Numbered from the stretch's first letter, positions 1-8,700 are shown. The stretch: 64,000 bases of DNA from Flavobacterium sp. DG2-3 (GCF_030730925.1 NZ_JAVAMB010000017.1:1-64000); one strand, 5' to 3'. A program made the numbers and translations. Notes: generated by a model not told the origin, from the letters alone.

Positions 1-151
1 GAATCTCTGCTATTATGTCTCATCGTAACAAAATTTATTAAAGTTAAATTTTGTTACCGAATTATCTAACCTTTACAGGAATGACAAACTTTGTAGCCAG
101 ACGATCGTCTTGTCACCCTGAGCGAAGTCGAAGGGCTTTTATATTAAAACT
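1..151. repeat. Intergenic region with a 13-bp inverted repeat
   Basis: GTAACAAAATTTA at 25-37 and its exact complement at 45-57 form a perfect 13-bp stem with a 7-nt loop downstream of the moa genes. It could be a transcript-end hairpin, but no clear T-run follows on the minus strand. A copy of the CCTGAGCGAAGTCGAAGG interspersed repeat lies at about 117-135; the same motif recurs near 25540. Confidence 0.5.
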
Positions 152-1159
152 CTACCCCCCAATCGAAATCATGCTGCGATTATCAGAGTGAAGCGTAGGG
201 TCATTTATCTTAGCAATTGTAGTCATTCCTGCCCTTACTTTCTTTTTATTTTGAATGGAATCCGAAATCAAATCGGTGATAGATTCTCCATTTCTAAAAG
301 GAGTCAGCAAATCGGTTTCTGAATTGGAGAAAAGGCAGTTTTTTATTTTTCCGTCTGCCGTCAAGCGGATGCGGTTGCAGCTGTCACAAAACGGATTGGT
401 AATCGAACTGATGATTCCAAAATCGCCTTGAAAGCCTTTTATTTTATACGTTCTTGCTGTAAAGTTTTTTTCATCTTCAAGTTTCTCAACCTGATTCTCA
501 TCAAAATGAGTATTTACAAAAGACAATACTTCTTTCTGAGAAACCATTTTGCTTCTATCCCACTCGTTTCCTGCAAAAGGCATAAACTCGATAAATCGTA
601 CAGAAATAGGCAGAAACTGAGTCAGTTTTACAAAATCAACAATTTCGTTGTCATTGAAGCCTTTCATCAAAACGACATTAACTTTTACTTTAAAATCATT
701 ATTTAAAAGTAGATGCAGATTATCAATTACTTTCTCAAACTGATTTCTAAGCGTAATAGAATGAAATTTTGAGGCAATTAAAGTATCTAAACTCAAATTG
801 ATTTTTTTGATTTTAAACTGCTTTAAAACCTCAATATGACGGTCAATTAAAATTCCGTTTGTTGTGATGGAAAGCGAAATATTAAGCGCTGCTAATTTCG
901 AAACAATCTCAGGAAAATCTTTTCTCAACAGAGGTTCGCCTCCTGTTAATCTTATTTTGTCAACACCATTATTTACGAAAGTCTGGGCAATGGCAAAAAT
1001 TTCCTCAGCCGTCATTAAACTTGCTTTTGGAGAAAGTGCGATTCCGTCAGCTGGCATGCAGTATGTACAACGCAGGTTGCATTTTTCCAGCAGCGAAATG
1101 CGCAGATAATTGTGCTTGCGCCCAAAACCATCCGTCAAAATAGTGTTAGAGGCTGTCAT
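152..1159 (-). CDS. moaA: GTP 3',8-cyclase MoaA
   Basis: Radical SAM enzyme for the first step of molybdenum cofactor synthesis. With MoaC it converts GTP to cyclic pyranopterin monophosphate in the cytoplasm. The N-terminal cluster motif CNLRCTYC supplies Cys27, Cys31 and Cys34. The C-terminal cluster motif PFCDSCNRIRL is followed by a third Cys in KNCLFS. The protein ends in the Gly-Gly pair typical of MoaA. At 335 aa it is full length for the family. Its start overlaps the end of the upstream moaC-moaB gene by 14 bp, which supports co-transcription. It is the last gene of the moa run visible before the window edge. Confidence 0.96.
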   Translation of the reverse strand: MTASNTILTDGFGRKHNYLRISLLEKCNLRCTYCMPADGIALSPKASLMTAEEIFAIAQTFVNNGVDKIRLTGGEPLLRKDFPEIVSKLAALNISLSITTNGILIDRHIEVLKQFKIKKINLSLDTLIASKFHSITLRNQFEKVIDNLHLLLNNDFKVKVNVVLMKGFNDNEIVDFVKLTQFLPISVRFIEFMPFAGNEWDRSKMVSQKEVLSFVNTHFDENQVEKLEDEKNFTARTYKIKGFQGDFGIISSITNPFCDSCNRIRLTADGKIKNCLFSNSETDLLTPFRNGESITDLISDSIQNKKKVRAGMTTIAKINDPTLHSDNRSMISIGG

Positions 1160-2060
1160 GATTTTTTCCTTTTAAAATATGAAAAACGTGCAAAAGATGT
1201 GGAAAAACTGCATCCATTGACTCTCTCGCTCCATTTGTAGAACCTGGTAAAGCCAAAATTACAGTTTTACCTAAAGTTCCTGCAACTGTTCTCGAAAGCA
1301 TTGCATACGGCATTCTTTGCTGGCCGTAACTGCGAATAGCTTCTTCAATTCCTGGAATTCTGCTTTCCAACAATGGCTCCAAAGCTTCTGGCGTCACATC
1401 TCTCGGAGACAATCCCGTTCCTCCAGTAAAAATAACTAGCTGGTTTTCTTTAACGAAAGCTTTTGTTTTTTCCTGAATAATATCCAGTTCGTCTGGAATA
1501 ATTTCATAATGAGAAGTTTCAACTCCGTATGAATCTAATTTCTCTACAATAACTTTTCCAGATCGGTCTTCTTTATCTCCCGCAAAAATCGAATCGGAAC
1601 AAACGAAAACCGCAGCTTTAATTGCATTCGAAAATTTATTTTTAAACGAAGATTTTCCGCCTTCTTTATTTATTAATTTGATGGTCGAAATCTCGATTTC
1701 TTTATCAATCGGTTTCAGCATATCGTACATCGTCAACGCCACAATTGAAGCTCCGTGCATGGCTTCAACCTCAACTCCTGTTTTGTAAACGGTTTTTACA
1801 TTGAAAATAATATGAATTTCTAAACCTTCAATTACATATTCAACAGAAGTAAATTCAATCGGAAGCGGATGACAATCAGGAATGGATAAATGCGTGTTTT
1901 TTACTGCAAATAATCCCGCCGTTTTGGCCATTTCGAACACATTCCCCTTTGGCACCAAGTTATTGACAACAGCATCAATCGTTTCTTGTTTGCTGACTTT
2001 TACGATTGCAGTCGCAGTTGCTTTCCTTAAAGTGTTTATTTTATGCGTAATATCTACCAT
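1146..2060 (-). CDS. moaCB: MoaC-MoaB fusion protein
   Basis: Two cofactor-synthesis domains in one 304-aa chain. Residues 1-150 match MoaC (cyclic pyranopterin monophosphate synthase), with the signatures IPDCHPLPIEF and VEVEAMHGASIVALTMYDM. Residues 165-300 match MoaB/MogA (molybdopterin adenylyltransferase), with the GGTGLSPRDVTPEAL signature and a C-terminal LPGSTNGARESMDAVFPHL segment. It would carry out one early and one late step of the pathway. MoaC-MoaB fusions are known in Bacteroidota. It sits between moaE (9 bp upstream) and moaA (14-bp overlap). Confidence 0.93.
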   Translation of the reverse strand: MVDITHKINTLRKATATAIVKVSKQETIDAVVNNLVPKGNVFEMAKTAGLFAVKNTHLSIPDCHPLPIEFTSVEYVIEGLEIHIIFNVKTVYKTGVEVEAMHGASIVALTMYDMLKPIDKEIEISTIKLINKEGGKSSFKNKFSNAIKAAVFVCSDSIFAGDKEDRSGKVIVEKLDSYGVETSHYEIIPDELDIIQEKTKAFVKENQLVIFTGGTGLSPRDVTPEALEPLLESRIPGIEEAIRSYGQQRMPYAMLSRTVAGTLGKTVILALPGSTNGARESMDAVFPHLLHVFHILKGKNHDSL

Positions 2061-2069
2061 TATAGTTAC

Positions 2070-2501
2070 TTAGGTATTTTGTTTCCAAGTGAATGTATCG
2101 TTTTCAAACATTTCTTTACCAAAAATCGGCACATCGGTTTTAATCCAATTTACAATGGCTTCTGTGGCTTCATAAACTTGTTTTCGTCGTGTAGCCGAAA
2201 CAAAAACGAACAAACAGATTTCGCCTGCTTTTACAACGCCTAAACTGTGATAAATGTGCATGCAGGTTAAATCAAACTTAGCGAAAGCTTTTTCTCGAAT
2301 TGCATACAACGCTTCATTTGCCATGTCTTTATATGCCGAATAATCGATAGCAACAACTATATTGTCATGAATCACGTCCGCGCGAACTTGCCCCAAGAAA
2401 ATATTATGCGCTCCAATCGTATGTTTAGATTGGTGTTTAGCGATCGATTCTGCTATAAACTCAGGCGAGATCGGTCCTTCTACAAATACATTTTTACTCA
2501 T
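2070..2501 (-). CDS. moaE: Molybdopterin synthase catalytic subunit MoaE
   Basis: Large subunit of molybdopterin synthase. It transfers two sulfurs from MoaD thiocarboxylate onto cyclic pyranopterin monophosphate. The family core is clear: IYHSLGVVKAGEICLFVFVSATRRKQVYEAT followed by the active-site segment WIKTDVPIFGKEMF with the conserved lysines. The 143-aa length is usual. It is separated from the MoeB-like gene upstream by 107 bp containing a repeat, and from moaCB downstream by only 9 bp. Confidence 0.95.
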   Translation of the reverse strand: MSKNVFVEGPISPEFIAESIAKHQSKHTIGAHNIFLGQVRADVIHDNIVVAIDYSAYKDMANEALYAIREKAFAKFDLTCMHIYHSLGVVKAGEICLFVFVSATRRKQVYEATEAIVNWIKTDVPIFGKEMFENDTFTWKQNT

Positions 2502-2518
2502 TTTTTATATTTTTATTC

Positions 2519-2628
2519 GCCACGAATTCACGAATTATTTCGTAATAAATTGATGTAATTCATATTTCATTAATTTTATTTTTTAAAATCTATGCGTAAA
2601 GTATTGGATTAATTCGTGAATTCGTGGC
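2519..2628. repeat. 19-bp perfect inverted repeat overlapping the moeB-like stop codon
   Basis: GCCACGAATTCACGAATTA at 2519-2537 is matched by its exact reverse complement at 2610-2628. The right arm supplies the last codons and part of the stop codon of the upstream MoeB-like gene. The sequence resembles the interspersed CCACGAATTCACGAATTA elements seen again near 58530 and 58790. As RNA it would form a long stem between moeB and moaE. Confidence 0.8.
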
Positions 2629-3703
2629 TATTCTTTTTTTCTTCTTTTAATAAATTTTTCATTGCCAAAGCTCCGCCAATAACACTTTTTACCTTTTGAA
2701 ATTGATTTTTATGAAGCGCTTCAGTTGCGATTTTACTTCGAATTCCAGATTGACAGAAAACATAAATCGTTTGGTTTTTATTCAGTTTTTCCATTTCATT
2801 TTCTAAATTCATTAACGGAATCTGAATACTATTTTTCAATTTTATTTTTGGCAGTTCGTCTTCATTTCGAACGTCTAAAAAAAGAACCTCATCATTTTCT
2901 ATTTGACTCAAAAGAAGTTCAAACTTGATTTCTTCTATTTGATTTTCAGTCGAATTGTATTTTTTATCAAAATCTTCTTTAGTCATTTCTAAAGTAGACC
3001 TTTTATCAAAATCATACTTTTGCTGATCATTTTTCAGCATATTGTAAACCAATATTTTTCCGCTTAAAATTTCTCCGTTTCCAAGAATCATTTTTATGAC
3101 TTCATTGGCTTGAAACATTCCGATAATTCCAACTGAAACGCCTATAACTCCAGCATCTTCACAATTTAGCGCATTTGCTTTTTCATCTGGATACAAACAT
3201 CTGTACGTTGGACCATTTTCGTAATTGAAAACCGAAACCTGCCCCTGAAACCTAAAAATAGACCCATAAACCATTGGCTTATTGGTCACAAGACACGCAT
3301 CATTAATCAGATATTTAATGGCAATATTATCCGTTGCATCAACTATAATATCATATTTTTCAAATAAGGAAATTGCATTATTTCCCGACAATTTCTCCGC
3401 AAAAACATTCACTTGAATAAGCGGATTTAATTCTGAAATCATCACTTTTGCTTCTGCGGCTTTTCCTTTTCCTACCGCCGAAGTTTTGTAAATAACTTGT
3501 CTGTGCAGATTGGAAACTTCGATAACATCATCATCGACGATCCCGATTTCGCCCACTCCAGCACCAGCCAGATAGGGTAAAATTGAAGCGCCCAAACCTC
3601 CAGCGCCAATTACCAAAACTCTAGATTTCAGCAATTTGTACTGGCCGACATCTCCTATTTCAGGAAGTATGATTTGTCTGTTATATCGTGCCGTTCCGCT
3701 CAT
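2609..3703 (-). CDS. moeB: MoeB/ThiF-family adenylyltransferase with C-terminal rhodanese domain
   Basis: Predicted to activate the C-terminal Gly-Gly of MoaD by adenylation; the rhodanese domain could supply the sulfur. Residues about 1-230 hold an E1-like Rossmann fold with the GAGGLGASILPYLAGAGVG nucleotide loop and the IVDATDNIAIKYLIND segment. The C-terminal ~100 residues form a rhodanese domain with an intact VFCQSGIRS active-site loop. The start at 3703 (MSGTARYNRQ) is chosen because an upstream in-frame start would run into moaD. Only single cysteines remain where MoeB usually has its first zinc Cys pair (RCLYP, NCEDAG), and the second CxxC is not visible, so zinc binding may be lost. 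The last residues are encoded by an intergenic repeat. 364 aa. Confidence 0.88.
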   Translation of the reverse strand: MSGTARYNRQIILPEIGDVGQYKLLKSRVLVIGAGGLGASILPYLAGAGVGEIGIVDDDVIEVSNLHRQVIYKTSAVGKGKAAEAKVMISELNPLIQVNVFAEKLSGNNAISLFEKYDIIVDATDNIAIKYLINDACLVTNKPMVYGSIFRFQGQVSVFNYENGPTYRCLYPDEKANALNCEDAGVIGVSVGIIGMFQANEVIKMILGNGEILSGKILVYNMLKNDQQKYDFDKRSTLEMTKEDFDKKYNSTENQIEEIKFELLLSQIENDEVLFLDVRNEDELPKIKLKNSIQIPLMNLENEMEKLNKNQTIYVFCQSGIRSKIATEALHKNQFQKVKSVIGGALAMKNLLKEEKKNSHEFTN

Positions 3704-3713
3704 AAATTTATTT

Positions 3714-3953
3714 TTAACCTCCAGCAAATGGTGGCAACAAAGCAATAACATCACTGGTTTGCAATGTATAATCACTTGCTTTTGAAACTATTTTTTGATT
3801 TACCGCAACGCTGAAAGTAAGCGATTCCAATTGATATTTTTCGTCTAAATCCTGCAATAATTTTTGCAGTGATAATTCTTCTGAAAAAGACAATTTTTCG
3901 AATTCGCATCTTGTTTTTTCAGCGACAGCTCCAAAATATTTAACTTCAATCAT
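3714..3953 (-). CDS. moaD: Molybdopterin synthase sulfur carrier MoaD
   Basis: Ubiquitin-like sulfur carrier of 79 aa that works with MoaE. It shows the MoaD pattern: an N-terminal IEVKYFGAVAEKT strand, VAVNQKIV in the middle, and the SDVIALLPPFAGG ending whose terminal Gly-Gly is adenylated by MoeB and thiocarboxylated. It lies between cobA (2-bp gap) and the MoeB-like gene (10-bp gap to the chosen start), so carrier and activating enzyme are adjacent. Confidence 0.94.
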   Translation of the reverse strand: MIEVKYFGAVAEKTRCEFEKLSFSEELSLQKLLQDLDEKYQLESLTFSVAVNQKIVSKASDYTLQTSDVIALLPPFAGG

Positions 3954-3955
3954 TT

Positions 3956-4744
3956 TTATAAATTTAAATTCTGAAAAATGAATTCATCATCAAAATGCTC
4001 TTGAAAATATTCCGTCAATTTTGATGTGTTTTTTACTACTTCACCAATCACAATAATGGCTGGAGATGAAATGTTTTTATCGGACACCAATTTAGTAATT
4101 GTGTTTATAGTTCCAATTACTTTTTGCTCTGAATTTTTTGTTCCGTTTTGAATAATCGCAATCGGTAAATCATCATTTCTATTTTCTTGATAGATTGAAA
4201 TTATCTCTTCTAATTTATGCATTCCCATCAAAATAACTACAGTTGCAGCTGATTTTGAGGCCAAATGAATATCTTTTGATAACTCATGATTCGAAGTTGT
4301 TCCTGTAATAACCCAAAAACTTTCTGCAGTTTTACGCTGTGTTAAACTGATTCCAGCCGATGCCGGAACGCCCAATGCAGAAGAAATTCCTGGCACAACA
4401 GCCGTTTCCAAACCAAATTTCACCGCATAATCAATTTCTTCACTTCCTCTTCCAAAAACAAAAGAATCTCCTCCTTTTAAACGTACCACATGACCGTAAC
4501 GATTTGCCATTGAAACAATCAATTCGTTAATCTGATCTTGTGTGTAAGCGTGACATCCTAATCGTTTTCCAACAAAAACAATTTCTGCATTTGACGCATA
4601 ATCCAGCAATTCTTCGTTTACTAAAGCATCGTACAAAACTACATCGGCACTTTCTAAAGCTTTAATTGCTTTTAGCGTAATCAATTCAACATCGCCTGGA
4701 CCTGCGCCTACAATCGTCAATTTTGGTGTTTTTAAATTTCGCAT
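3956..4744 (-). CDS. cobA: Uroporphyrinogen-III C-methyltransferase (SUMT)
   Basis: SAM-dependent methylase that makes precorrin-2 from uroporphyrinogen III, the branch toward siroheme. The family signatures are present: VGAGPGDVELITLKAIKAL at the N-terminus, YDALVNEELL, VRLKGGDSFVFGRGSEE and VPGISSALGVPASAGI. At 262 aa it is the single-domain CobA form, not the CysG fusion. Siroheme is needed by assimilatory nitrite reductase, which explains its place in a nitrate and cofactor cluster; that reductase is not in the window. Five bp separate it from mobA. Confidence 0.93.
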   Translation of the reverse strand: MRNLKTPKLTIVGAGPGDVELITLKAIKALESADVVLYDALVNEELLDYASNAEIVFVGKRLGCHAYTQDQINELIVSMANRYGHVVRLKGGDSFVFGRGSEEIDYAVKFGLETAVVPGISSALGVPASAGISLTQRKTAESFWVITGTTSNHELSKDIHLASKSAATVVILMGMHKLEEIISIYQENRNDDLPIAIIQNGTKNSEQKVIGTINTITKLVSDKNISSPAIIVIGEVVKNTSKLTEYFQEHFDDEFIFQNLNL

Positions 4745-4749
4745 AGTCT

Positions 4750-5322
4750 TTAAGTTAAATTGATATTCAGGTCGTTTAATTCGTCTGCCGAATTAATATT
4801 GGTTAAAGGAAAGTTTTCACTTTCTTCTATATTGATTATCTGATGAGGCAGTTTTGCCAACAAATCCATCATCTTTAGTTCATTAGAATCAATTGCTTCT
4901 TTTATAACTGGAAGAATATTTTTAGAATAAATTCCAATTAACGGATGTGTTTTGCTTTCCGAAGCAAAAACTGTGATTCCAGCTTCTTTGGTATGTTTTG
5001 AAATTAATTCTTGTAATAATTTGGTTGAAATTAACGGAATATCGCAACTTAAAATCAGATTGAACTTAGTTTCAGAATGTGATAACGCGGTGTAAATTCC
5101 TCCCAACGGACCTTTATCTTCAATTAGATCCGGTATCTTTTCATATTGCAAATAATCATATTCCTTTGATGCCGTAATCAGTTTAATTTGATCTGTAATT
5201 GGTAAAATCGCCTGAATGATATGCTCAATGAATGGCTTATCCTGAAACAAAACCAATCCTTTCTCTGATTGCATTCTGGTGCTTTTTCCGCCGCAAAGAA
5301 TAAATACTGATAGTGTTTTCAT
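4750..5322 (-). CDS. mobA: Molybdenum cofactor guanylyltransferase MobA-like
   Basis: Predicted to attach GMP to the molybdenum cofactor, giving the guanine-dinucleotide form used by DMSO-reductase-family enzymes such as the nitrate reductase encoded nearby. The N-terminal nucleotide-binding loop CGGKSTRMQSEKGL matches the NTP-transferase signature. The metal-binding region reads LSCDIPLIS, preceded by the DKGPLGGIYTAL block. 190 aa is usual. It is upstream of cobA by 5 bp in a tight run. Confidence 0.9.
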   Translation of the reverse strand: MKTLSVFILCGGKSTRMQSEKGLVLFQDKPFIEHIIQAILPITDQIKLITASKEYDYLQYEKIPDLIEDKGPLGGIYTALSHSETKFNLILSCDIPLISTKLLQELISKHTKEAGITVFASESKTHPLIGIYSKNILPVIKEAIDSNELKMMDLLAKLPHQIINIEESENFPLTNINSADELNDLNINLT

Positions 5323-5663
5323 AGTTTTTCTATTTCAGGTTTCTTTTGTTTCAGGTTTCTTTTGTTTCAGGTTTCAAGTTTCAAGTTTTCCCAATCTTTG
5401 TCATTCCCTTCTCTTTTTTACCTTAGCCCCGGTTTCAACCGTGGTTACATAATGATTCGCAGAGGTGATTTACAATGCGTTTCCACGGTTGAAACCGTAG
5501 GCAATGTTCATTATGTTGTAATATATTTTTATTCAAATTCGCAAAGCTAAATCAACACAAAGCTTTGCGAACTTTACTATCTTCAATAAAATCATTTCAG
5601 ATAAAGAACTTTGCGTACTTTGCGGTTAATTTTTATTTTAGATTTTCCACAACATTTCATTAT
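5323..5663. repeat. Intergenic repeat region between tauE-like gene and mobA
   Basis: No gene is seen. At 5336-5390 the unit TTTCAGGTTTC/TTTCAAG is repeated several times; related TTTCAAGTTTCA units occur near 6430 and 11530. A perfect 14-bp inverted repeat, GGTTTCAACCGTGG at 5431-5444 and its complement at 5483-5496, encloses a 38-bp loop. Such mosaics are typical of intergenic DNA throughout this window. Confidence 0.6.
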
Positions 5664-6410
5664 TTAAGGAAAAATCAATTTAACGCTTGCCATTAAAATC
5701 ACAGTTCCCAAAACCATTTTTAATGTTCTGTTTGAGAAAGAGCCACTTCCGTAAAAACCTCCCAACATTCCTCCAACAATTGCAATTGGAACCAAATAAA
5801 AACTTTCCATTGGTATTGTTTTTCCTCCTAAAAAGAATCCTAACATTCCTGCGAAAGAATTCACAAAAATGAATAAACTTGAAATCGCCGCCGATTCTTT
5901 AACCGAAGCCCATCCTAAAAACAATAGAATCGGACTCAAAATAATTCCGCCGCCAATTCCCAGCATTCCAGACAATAATCCGATGCAAAAACCAATTGCC
6001 AGAGCAAACGGAAGATTGATTTTTACTTCTTCTTTTTCTTTAAAATTAAAAACGCCAAACAGCCTCAATGCTGCAAAAACCAATACAATTCCTAAAATTA
6101 TTTTGTAAATCGTATTATCTAGAGTTATAAACCCTCCTATAAATGCTGCTGGAATCGAAGCAATTGCAAATGGATAAAACAGTTTGGGTTTGAAATAATT
6201 ATTCTTGTAATAAAACCAAAATGAAATACTCGAAACAAACAAATTCAACAATAAAGCCGATGGTTTCATAATCGAAATCGGAAATGCAAAAATGCTCATC
6301 AAAGCCAAATATCCCGAAGCTCCGCCATGTCCTACACTTGAATATAAAAATGCAATTACAATTAAAGCAAAACTAAATAGTACTATATTTTCTGAGCTTA
6401 ATAAGTTCAT
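5664..6410 (-). CDS. TauE/SafE-family membrane permease
   Basis: Integral membrane protein of 248 aa with about eight predicted membrane segments in two similar halves, the architecture of the TauE/SafE (DUF81) family. Family marks are YSSVGHGGASGYLALMS in the first half and GLLSGMLGIGGGIILSPILL in the second. Members move sulfite, sulfoacetate or other small anions out of or into the cell; the substrate cannot be read from sequence. Placement between mobA and moeA suggests an anion linked to nitrate or sulfur assimilation. A single-gene spacer with repeats on each side leaves operon membership uncertain. Confidence 0.85.
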   Translation of the reverse strand: MNLLSSENIVLFSFALIVIAFLYSSVGHGGASGYLALMSIFAFPISIMKPSALLLNLFVSSISFWFYYKNNYFKPKLFYPFAIASIPAAFIGGFITLDNTIYKIILGIVLVFAALRLFGVFNFKEKEEVKINLPFALAIGFCIGLLSGMLGIGGGIILSPILLFLGWASVKESAAISSLFIFVNSFAGMLGFFLGGKTIPMESFYLVPIAIVGGMLGGFYGSGSFSNRTLKMVLGTVILMASVKLIFP

Positions 6411-6576
6411 TCTTGTTCTTTGTTTTTTGTTTCAAGTTTCAGGTTTCAAGTTTTCCCAATCGATCTGGAAATTACTAGCTATATGTTTTTATTTATACAG
6501 CGCTTTTTATCATCCACTATAAAATCTATTTTCTTTGCTCTATATTCTCTTTTCTTTATTCTATTCTCTAAAAAAT

Positions 6577-7749
6577 CTAATCAATTGGCAATAAAACAAC
6601 CTCTTGACCTTTTTTATACTCTTCAATATTCTCAGGAACAATTAATAAACTGTTCGCTACAGCAAATGTATTCAGCATTGCAGAACTTTGACCGTCTAAA
6701 ACTGTTACATTGGTTTCGTCATATTTTGCTTTTAAAAACAAGGTTTTTCCAGTATTGTTTTTAATATCAGAATTTAATTTTCGAACTACTTTTGGTCTAT
6801 GAATTGCTGCAAAACCCATTCTATACTTAACCGCTGGCGCTACATAAATATAAAAATTTGTAAGCGATGAAGCAGGATTTCCTGGAAGTGCAAATACCAG
6901 AGTTTCCTTTTTAGAACCAAAAAACATTGGCTTTCCTGGTTTTTGATTGATTTTATAGAAAAGCTCTTTTACATCATTTTGCAACAAAGCTTCCTTTACA
7001 AAATCATAATCTCCAACTGAAATTCCGCCGGAAATCAAAACAATATCATTTTTTTTTAAGATTTCTTTTAAAGCTTTTTTCGTCGCTTTTAAATTATCTT
7101 TTACTCTGTACACTTTCGTTTTTTCAATTCCAATAGTTTGAAGCGCAGCCTGAAGCATAATCGAGTTACTTTCGAATATCTTTCCTTTTGTAAGTTTCTC
7201 ACCTGGAGCAACCAATTCATTTCCAGTAACCAAAATTGCTACTTTGGGCTTTTTATAAACCTCAACTTCAGTAATTCCTAAACAAGCCAAAAATCCAACT
7301 GCTGCTGGAGTGACTAAAGTGTCAGCTTCAAAAACTACATCATTCTTAGCAATTTGCTCCCCTTTAGGACGCACATTTGCTAATTTATCTGGCATTGTGG
7401 CAATCAAAATTGAATTTTCATTTGCCATTACATGCTCTTGCATTACAACTGTATCTGCATTGTCAGGAACATAAGCGCCAGTAAAAATTCGGATCGCTTC
7501 GCTTGCTTTTAATTTTATATTCGAATGATCTCCAGCTTGCGAAGTCCCAACTATATCGTATTGATGCCGAATACTGTGTGTAAAAGCGTATCCATCCATC
7601 GCTGATTGACGAAATGGAGGCATATTGATTGGCGAAATTACTTTATCCGCCAATATATATCCCAGCGCTTTACTAACAGCAATCTGTTTTGTTGGCATTT
7701 TCGTGCTATTTGCCTCAATAATAGCGATGGCTTCTTCAACTTTAATCAT
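6577..7749 (-). CDS. moeA: Molybdopterin molybdenumtransferase MoeA
   Basis: Inserts molybdate into adenylylated molybdopterin. The 390-aa protein shows MoeA landmarks: INMPPFRQSAMDGYAF near residue 40, GTSQAGD, RIFTGAYVPDNADTVVMQE, the central ILVTGNELV segment, ISGGISVGDYDFVKEAL and LVFALPGNPASS. It has its own promoter-like sequence upstream (TATATTTG inside a palindrome), so it may begin a separate transcript of cofactor genes. Confidence 0.96.
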   Translation of the reverse strand: MIKVEEAIAIIEANSTKMPTKQIAVSKALGYILADKVISPINMPPFRQSAMDGYAFTHSIRHQYDIVGTSQAGDHSNIKLKASEAIRIFTGAYVPDNADTVVMQEHVMANENSILIATMPDKLANVRPKGEQIAKNDVVFEADTLVTPAAVGFLACLGITEVEVYKKPKVAILVTGNELVAPGEKLTKGKIFESNSIMLQAALQTIGIEKTKVYRVKDNLKATKKALKEILKKNDIVLISGGISVGDYDFVKEALLQNDVKELFYKINQKPGKPMFFGSKKETLVFALPGNPASSLTNFYIYVAPAVKYRMGFAAIHRPKVVRKLNSDIKNNTGKTLFLKAKYDETNVTVLDGQSSAMLNTFAVANSLLIVPENIEEYKKGQEVVLLPID

Positions 7750-7775
7750 TATGCTATTTTATTAAAAGCAAAAAA

Positions 7776-7795
7776 TACTTATACAAATATAAGTA
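7776..7795 (-). promoter_or_regulatory. Palindrome containing a -7 element upstream of moeA
   Basis: TACTTATA-CAAA-TATAAGTA is a perfect 8-bp inverted repeat with a 4-nt centre. Read on the minus strand it contains TATATTTG (7791-7784), which fits the Bacteroidota -7 consensus TAnnTTTG, 34 bp before the moeA ATG. No clear -33 TTG is seen. A regulator bound here would cover the core promoter, so I read it as a promoter with an overlapping operator. Confidence 0.5.
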
Positions 7796-7913
7796 CTTTT
7801 ACTTATTTAAAATCTATTTAGTTCTAATTTAATTTTAGAATTATAAATTTAATGCATTTATTTTCAAAACTTTTATAAAAACACAAAATAGCTATTTTAA
7901 TTAAGAATTCGTT

Positions 7914-8162
7914 CTATTTCCTTTTAAAATTTCCCTTAGGAAGATAATATAGCCATGAGAAACCAATAAAAAATAAAATTGCAGAAGCTATAAAAGCAGG
8001 AATTAAAATTTCTTTATTATTATCTAATGCATTATTCAAAGAGGCGTACAAAAGCCAAATCTGAATGCTGACATTAAGAATTAAAATAAAAATCAATGTC
8101 GAAAGTATATTGTTCAGTTTATTTGGGTTGGCGCTATTCTGACTTCTTCTAAACGTACTCAT
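7914..8162 (-). CDS. Small two-helix membrane protein in the nitrate gene cluster
   Basis: An 82-aa protein with two hydrophobic segments (about residues 20-42 and 55-73) separated by a short polar loop, and basic ends (STFRRSQ at the start, KGNFKRK at the end). I do not recognise a family with certainty. It begins 15 bp after the Rieske gene and is probably translated from the same message. A role as membrane anchor or assembly partner of the Rieske/ferredoxin/nitrate reductase complex is possible, from position only. Confidence 0.75.
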   Translation of the reverse strand: MSTFRRSQNSANPNKLNNILSTLIFILILNVSIQIWLLYASLNNALDNNKEILIPAFIASAILFFIGFSWLYYLPKGNFKRK

Positions 8163-8177
8163 AATTCAAAAATTAAA

Positions 8178-8690
8178 TTAACTGTCTTTCTTTTTAATTA
8201 ATGATTTTACAAAAACAGCATTTTCTTTAAAAAACACTTCTAATTGAGGCAAGGCACGAGGCGGCGGTCCAGCTAGTACATCTCCGGTCATTGCATCAAA
8301 AGAACCTTCGTGGCAAGGGCAATGTATAATTCCTGTTCCAGGTTTGTAGAATACGGAACAAGAAAGGTGCGTACATTTTTGTTCATAAGCTCTAAAATCT
8401 CCGCTTTCTAAATGAATCAAAATATACGGAATCGTACTGCCTTCTAAAACAAAACCTCTAGTTCCGCCAACAGGAATATCTTCTTTATTACAAATAAAAT
8501 GCTCCCCTTCCACTTCTTCTTTAGGCATTAAAAAAGCTTTGGCGGTAACAAAACCGCTTCCAACCATTAGTCCTCCTGAAACAAAAGTTAAGAATTTAGC
8601 AAAATCGCGTCGGCTGACTTGAGTTGATTCTTGTTTTTTTATCGGAAAATCTTTTTTCCAGTTCTGATTTAAATTATCTTCTTTAGACAT
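8178..8690 (-). CDS. Rieske [2Fe-2S] protein with twin-arginine-type N-terminus
   Basis: Electron-transfer protein of 170 aa. The N-terminus has SRRDFAK (Arg26-Arg27) followed by a hydrophobic stretch, a Tat signal-anchor, so the domain should face the periplasm. The cluster ligands are Cys106-x-His108 and Cys124-x2-His127 (CTHLSC and CPCHEGSFD), with the extra Cys111/Cys126 pair that forms the disulfide in high-potential Rieske proteins. Ten bp separate it from the four-cluster ferredoxin gene. A Rieske protein beside a cytoplasmic nitrate reductase is unusual and points to a quinol-linked electron path. Confidence 0.92.
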   Translation of the reverse strand: MSKEDNLNQNWKKDFPIKKQESTQVSRRDFAKFLTFVSGGLMVGSGFVTAKAFLMPKEEVEGEHFICNKEDIPVGGTRGFVLEGSTIPYILIHLESGDFRAYEQKCTHLSCSVFYKPGTGIIHCPCHEGSFDAMTGDVLAGPPPRALPQLEVFFKENAVFVKSLIKKKDS

Positions 8691-8700
8691 GACTCCATTT

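Noticed and set aside
3704..3775. N-terminal extension of the MoeB-like protein
   Set aside because: It overlaps moaD, and the extra residues are Cys/His/Leu-rich with no match to the family; the start at 3703 fits ThiF-like proteins.
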